Below the pieces are notes generated by a model. That model was not told where the DNA came from. It ran no database searches and worked only from the letters and a program-made list of their open reading frames with translations. Of a stretch of DNA of 60,945 bases, positions 59,659 to 60,945 are shown piece by piece. The translations under genes were made by a program, and so were the position numbers. This DNA is from Clostridia bacterium (GTDB lineage Bacteria > Bacillota > Clostridia > Christensenellales > Aristaeellaceae). The number at the start of each line of letters is the position of its first letter. Position 1 is the stretch's first letter. The DNA is taken from contig JAFXVR010000033.1 in the NCBI GenBank assembly GCA_017534885.1, positions 1 to 60,945 on the forward strand, in the 5' to 3' direction.

Positions 59659-60474
59659 TTACTCGTGCATGGGGGAGAAGCCGACGCTCTCAAACACGGC
59701 GTCAGCTTCCTCGCTGACCAGATAGGCCATGAAGGCCCGGGCGGCTTCCTCGTTCCTGGTGATCTTCAGCACGGCGGCGGGATAGATCACCTGGCCGCAC
59801 ATCTCGGGGGTGGCGGTGTCCACCACGGTCAATCCGGCGGAGAAGGCGTCGGTGGCATAGATGATGCCGCAGTCCACCACGGCCTCGCTGACCTGGGTGG
59901 TCACTTCCTTCACGTTGCTGCCATAGGTGATGACGCCGGAGGCGGCCAGCTCTTCCTCGCTGAGTTCATAATAGGCGAGGATCTTCTGGGTGTACTGGCC
60001 CACCGGCACGTCCGCGTTGCCCATGGCCAGCAGCACGGTGCCGGCCTTCAGCGCTTCCATCAGTCCGTCAAAGGTCTCGATGCTCTTGGGATTGCCGTCG
60101 GGAACAGCCAGAGCGACCTTGTTCTCCAGCAGGTTGATGCGGGTGCCCTCCAGCACGAAGTCCAGCCCGGCGGTGTTGGCCTCGGAGGTGATGTCCAGCT
60201 GGTTCATCTGCTTGGGCGCGGCGGAGATGAAGATGTCGCACTCCGCGCCGGATTCAATCTGGGTCTTCAGGGTGCCTGATGAGTCGAAGTTGAACACCAG
60301 ATCCACGTCCGGCGCAACTCCCGTGTACTGCTCGGCGATGCGGGTGAGGGTCTCGGTCATGGAAGCGGCGGCGAACACGATCAGTTCCGTCCGGGGCTCT
60401 TCGGCGGTGGCCAGGCTCATGCCGGTCAGCAGGGTCAGGGCCAGGATCAGGGCTGTGAGTCTCTTGGTGCGCAT
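59659..60474 (-). CDS. modA: Molybdate-binding protein ModA, lacking a lipobox Cys
   Basis: Extracellular solute-binding protein, 271 residues. A signal peptide covers residues about 1-24. Binding-site motifs are visible: VFAAASMTETLTRIA near 33-47, VFNFDSSGTLKTQIESGA near 60-77 and DIFISAA near 80, with CGIIYATDAFSAG near 192. The expected lipobox L-T-G-C is L-T-G-M here (residues 16-19), so the protein is not obviously lipidated. AAAGGAGC lies seven bases upstream of ATG 60474. A long leader and promoter precede it. Confidence 0.93.
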   Translation of the reverse strand: MRTKRLTALILALTLLTGMSLATAEEPRTELIVFAAASMTETLTRIAEQYTGVAPDVDLVFNFDSSGTLKTQIESGAECDIFISAAPKQMNQLDITSEANTAGLDFVLEGTRINLLENKVALAVPDGNPKSIETFDGLMEALKAGTVLLAMGNADVPVGQYTQKILAYYELSEEELAASGVITYGSNVKEVTTQVSEAVVDCGIIYATDAFSAGLTVVDTATPEMCGQVIYPAAVLKITRNEEAARAFMAYLVSEEADAVFESVGFSPMHE

Positions 60475-60745
60475 GGGTTTTGCTCCTTTCGTCCGGTCGC
60501 TGTGGGATGGGGTGAAATCGGTTAGAAACTGCGTCTTTTCGCCGGTACCAAACGAAAATCCGCAGTCCCCGAAAGGATGCGGATCACGGACAAAAGCCTC
60601 CCTTTGCCGGGGAGAATTCCGCTACAAAACCCGTCTCCTTTTCAAGAGGAAGGCTGTGCTGTTTCCGGCGCAACCCTTTGCTGATGCCTCAGCTCGGCCC
60701 GGGCTCCATGGCGTATTCGCTTTAGGAACAGGGGCTCGAAGACAA
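60475..60745 (-). promoter_or_regulatory. Long structured 5' leader of modA, candidate riboswitch or attenuator
   Basis: About 270 bases between the predicted transcription start and the modA start. The leader contains several hairpins, including GCTGA/TCAGC, CTCCC with GGGAG around a GGCAAA loop, and a late one at 60558-60584. By eye, elements such as CCTC...AAAAGGAGACGG and a GGCAAA loop recall the Moco RNA motif. I cannot match the covariance model by hand, so the class is open. Confidence 0.4.
60549..60584 (-). terminator. Terminator-like hairpin inside the modA leader
   Basis: Minus-strand ATCCGCA and TGCGGAT arms (60578-60584, 60558-60564) close a GC-rich stem with a TTTCGGGG loop region and are followed by TTTTCGTTT. 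It lies 75-110 bases before the modA start, a position suited to attenuation. Confidence 0.5.
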
Positions 60746-60749
60746 TGAT

Positions 60750-60778
60750 ATCTTACACGAAAACGGGGGCGGTGTCAA
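60750..60778 (-). promoter_or_regulatory. Sigma-A promoter of the molybdenum operon
   Basis: On the minus strand perfect TTGACA (60773-60778), 17-base spacer, TAAGAT (60750-60755). A 10-bp palindrome TGTTATAACA lies at 60792-60801 just upstream. Confidence 0.75.
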
Positions 60779-60864
60779 TGAAAACTTGATGTGTTATAAC
60801 AAAGGTGCAAATTGCAAGTTTAATTGACGCAGGTCATACAGGGATGCGAAGGGGCAGTACTGGG

Positions 60865-60921
60865 GATTTGGTTCAGCCATGAAGGAGGGGCGTAGCCCCG
60901 ACGGAATGGCTGAACCAAATC
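60865..60921. repeat. Perfect 16-bp inverted repeat at the right edge
   Basis: GATTTGGTTCAGCCAT (60865-60880) and ATGGCTGAACCAAATC (60906-60921) form a perfect 16-bp stem. The 25-base loop holds GGGGCGTAGCCCC, itself a 5-bp hairpin. There is no T-tract, so it is not a usual terminator. No gene lies in 60779-60945. Confidence 0.65.
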
Positions 60922-60945
60922 GCGCGCCAGGAACCCTCAGGCAGC

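Noticed and set aside
1..60945. tRNA, rRNA, insertion sequence or prophage genes
   Set aside because: I looked through all intergenic stretches and found no cloverleaf, rRNA-like segment, transposase, integrase or phage structural gene.

Overview
The window is a GC-rich chromosomal segment from a Gram-positive anaerobe, most likely an uncultured or gut/rumen member of the Clostridia (Christensenellales-like). That assignment is inference. It rests on strong AGGAGG Shine-Dalgarno sites, sigma-A promoters of the form TTGACA-17-TATAAT, Firmicute families (YitT, VanZ, DegV, PrsW, 2HCT transporter), a lipoprotein with a classical lipobox, and a citrate synthase of the homocitrate-synthase fold, typical of anaerobes. 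I found no rRNA, tRNA, CRISPR array, transposase or phage gene.

Layout. 0.2-2.9 kb (-): mannose-6-phosphate isomerase and ROK sugar kinase. 3.1-6.8 kb (+): orphan lipoprotein, two-domain glycosyltransferase, class A beta-lactamase-like hydrolase. 6.8-10.7 kb (-): trmB, a secreted PpiC foldase, acpS and birA. 11.2-13.9 kb (+): aminotransferase and putative Re-citrate synthase. 13.9-18.6 kb (-): GPH transporter, PrsW protease, aconitase-family hydratase. 18.8-21.5 kb (+): malic enzyme and 2HCT malate/citrate carrier. 21.7-27.7 kb (+): purC, PurO-type IMP cyclohydrolase, stand-alone AICAR transformylase, purB, then a secreted SH3/C39-like protein. 27.8-32.8 kb: degV (-), lspA, rluD, a kinase-like APH and a TPR-XRE regulator (+). 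32.8-41.3 kb: nucleotidyltransferase (-), then an intracellular hemicellulose set of GH2, MBL hydrolase, GH39 and GH67 (+). 41.4-44.8 kb (+): surface-polysaccharide genes (sugar transferase, NTP-transferase, galE). 44.8-49.9 kb (+): two large unrecognised proteins. 49.9-52.6 kb (+): yitT, rRNA methylase, vanZ, yfcE. 52.7-60.5 kb (-): a molybdenum region with modABC, moeA, a second molybdopterin-binding protein, moaA, a mobB-moaC fusion and a mogA-moaE fusion.

How the genes fit together. Aspartate aminotransferase, citrate synthase, aconitase, malic enzyme and the hydroxycarboxylate carrier form a C4/C6 acid branch feeding amino-acid synthesis. The purine cluster finishes IMP synthesis with separate enzymes instead of bifunctional PurH. 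GH39 xylosidase and GH67 glucuronidase lack signal peptides and would digest imported aldouronates inside the cell. The Mo region couples molybdate uptake directly to cofactor synthesis and is headed by a long structured leader.

The least explained signals are (1) the 614-aa plus 1078-aa pair at 44.8-49.9 kb, which looks like a diverged tubulin-like protein with a diverged actin-like protein; (2) four perfect DnaA boxes within 99 bp at 30.27-30.37 kb, far from any dnaA; (3) a MITE-like repeat with GGGCAATCG terminal inverted repeats, present twice; and (4) the modA leader with a terminator-like hairpin.
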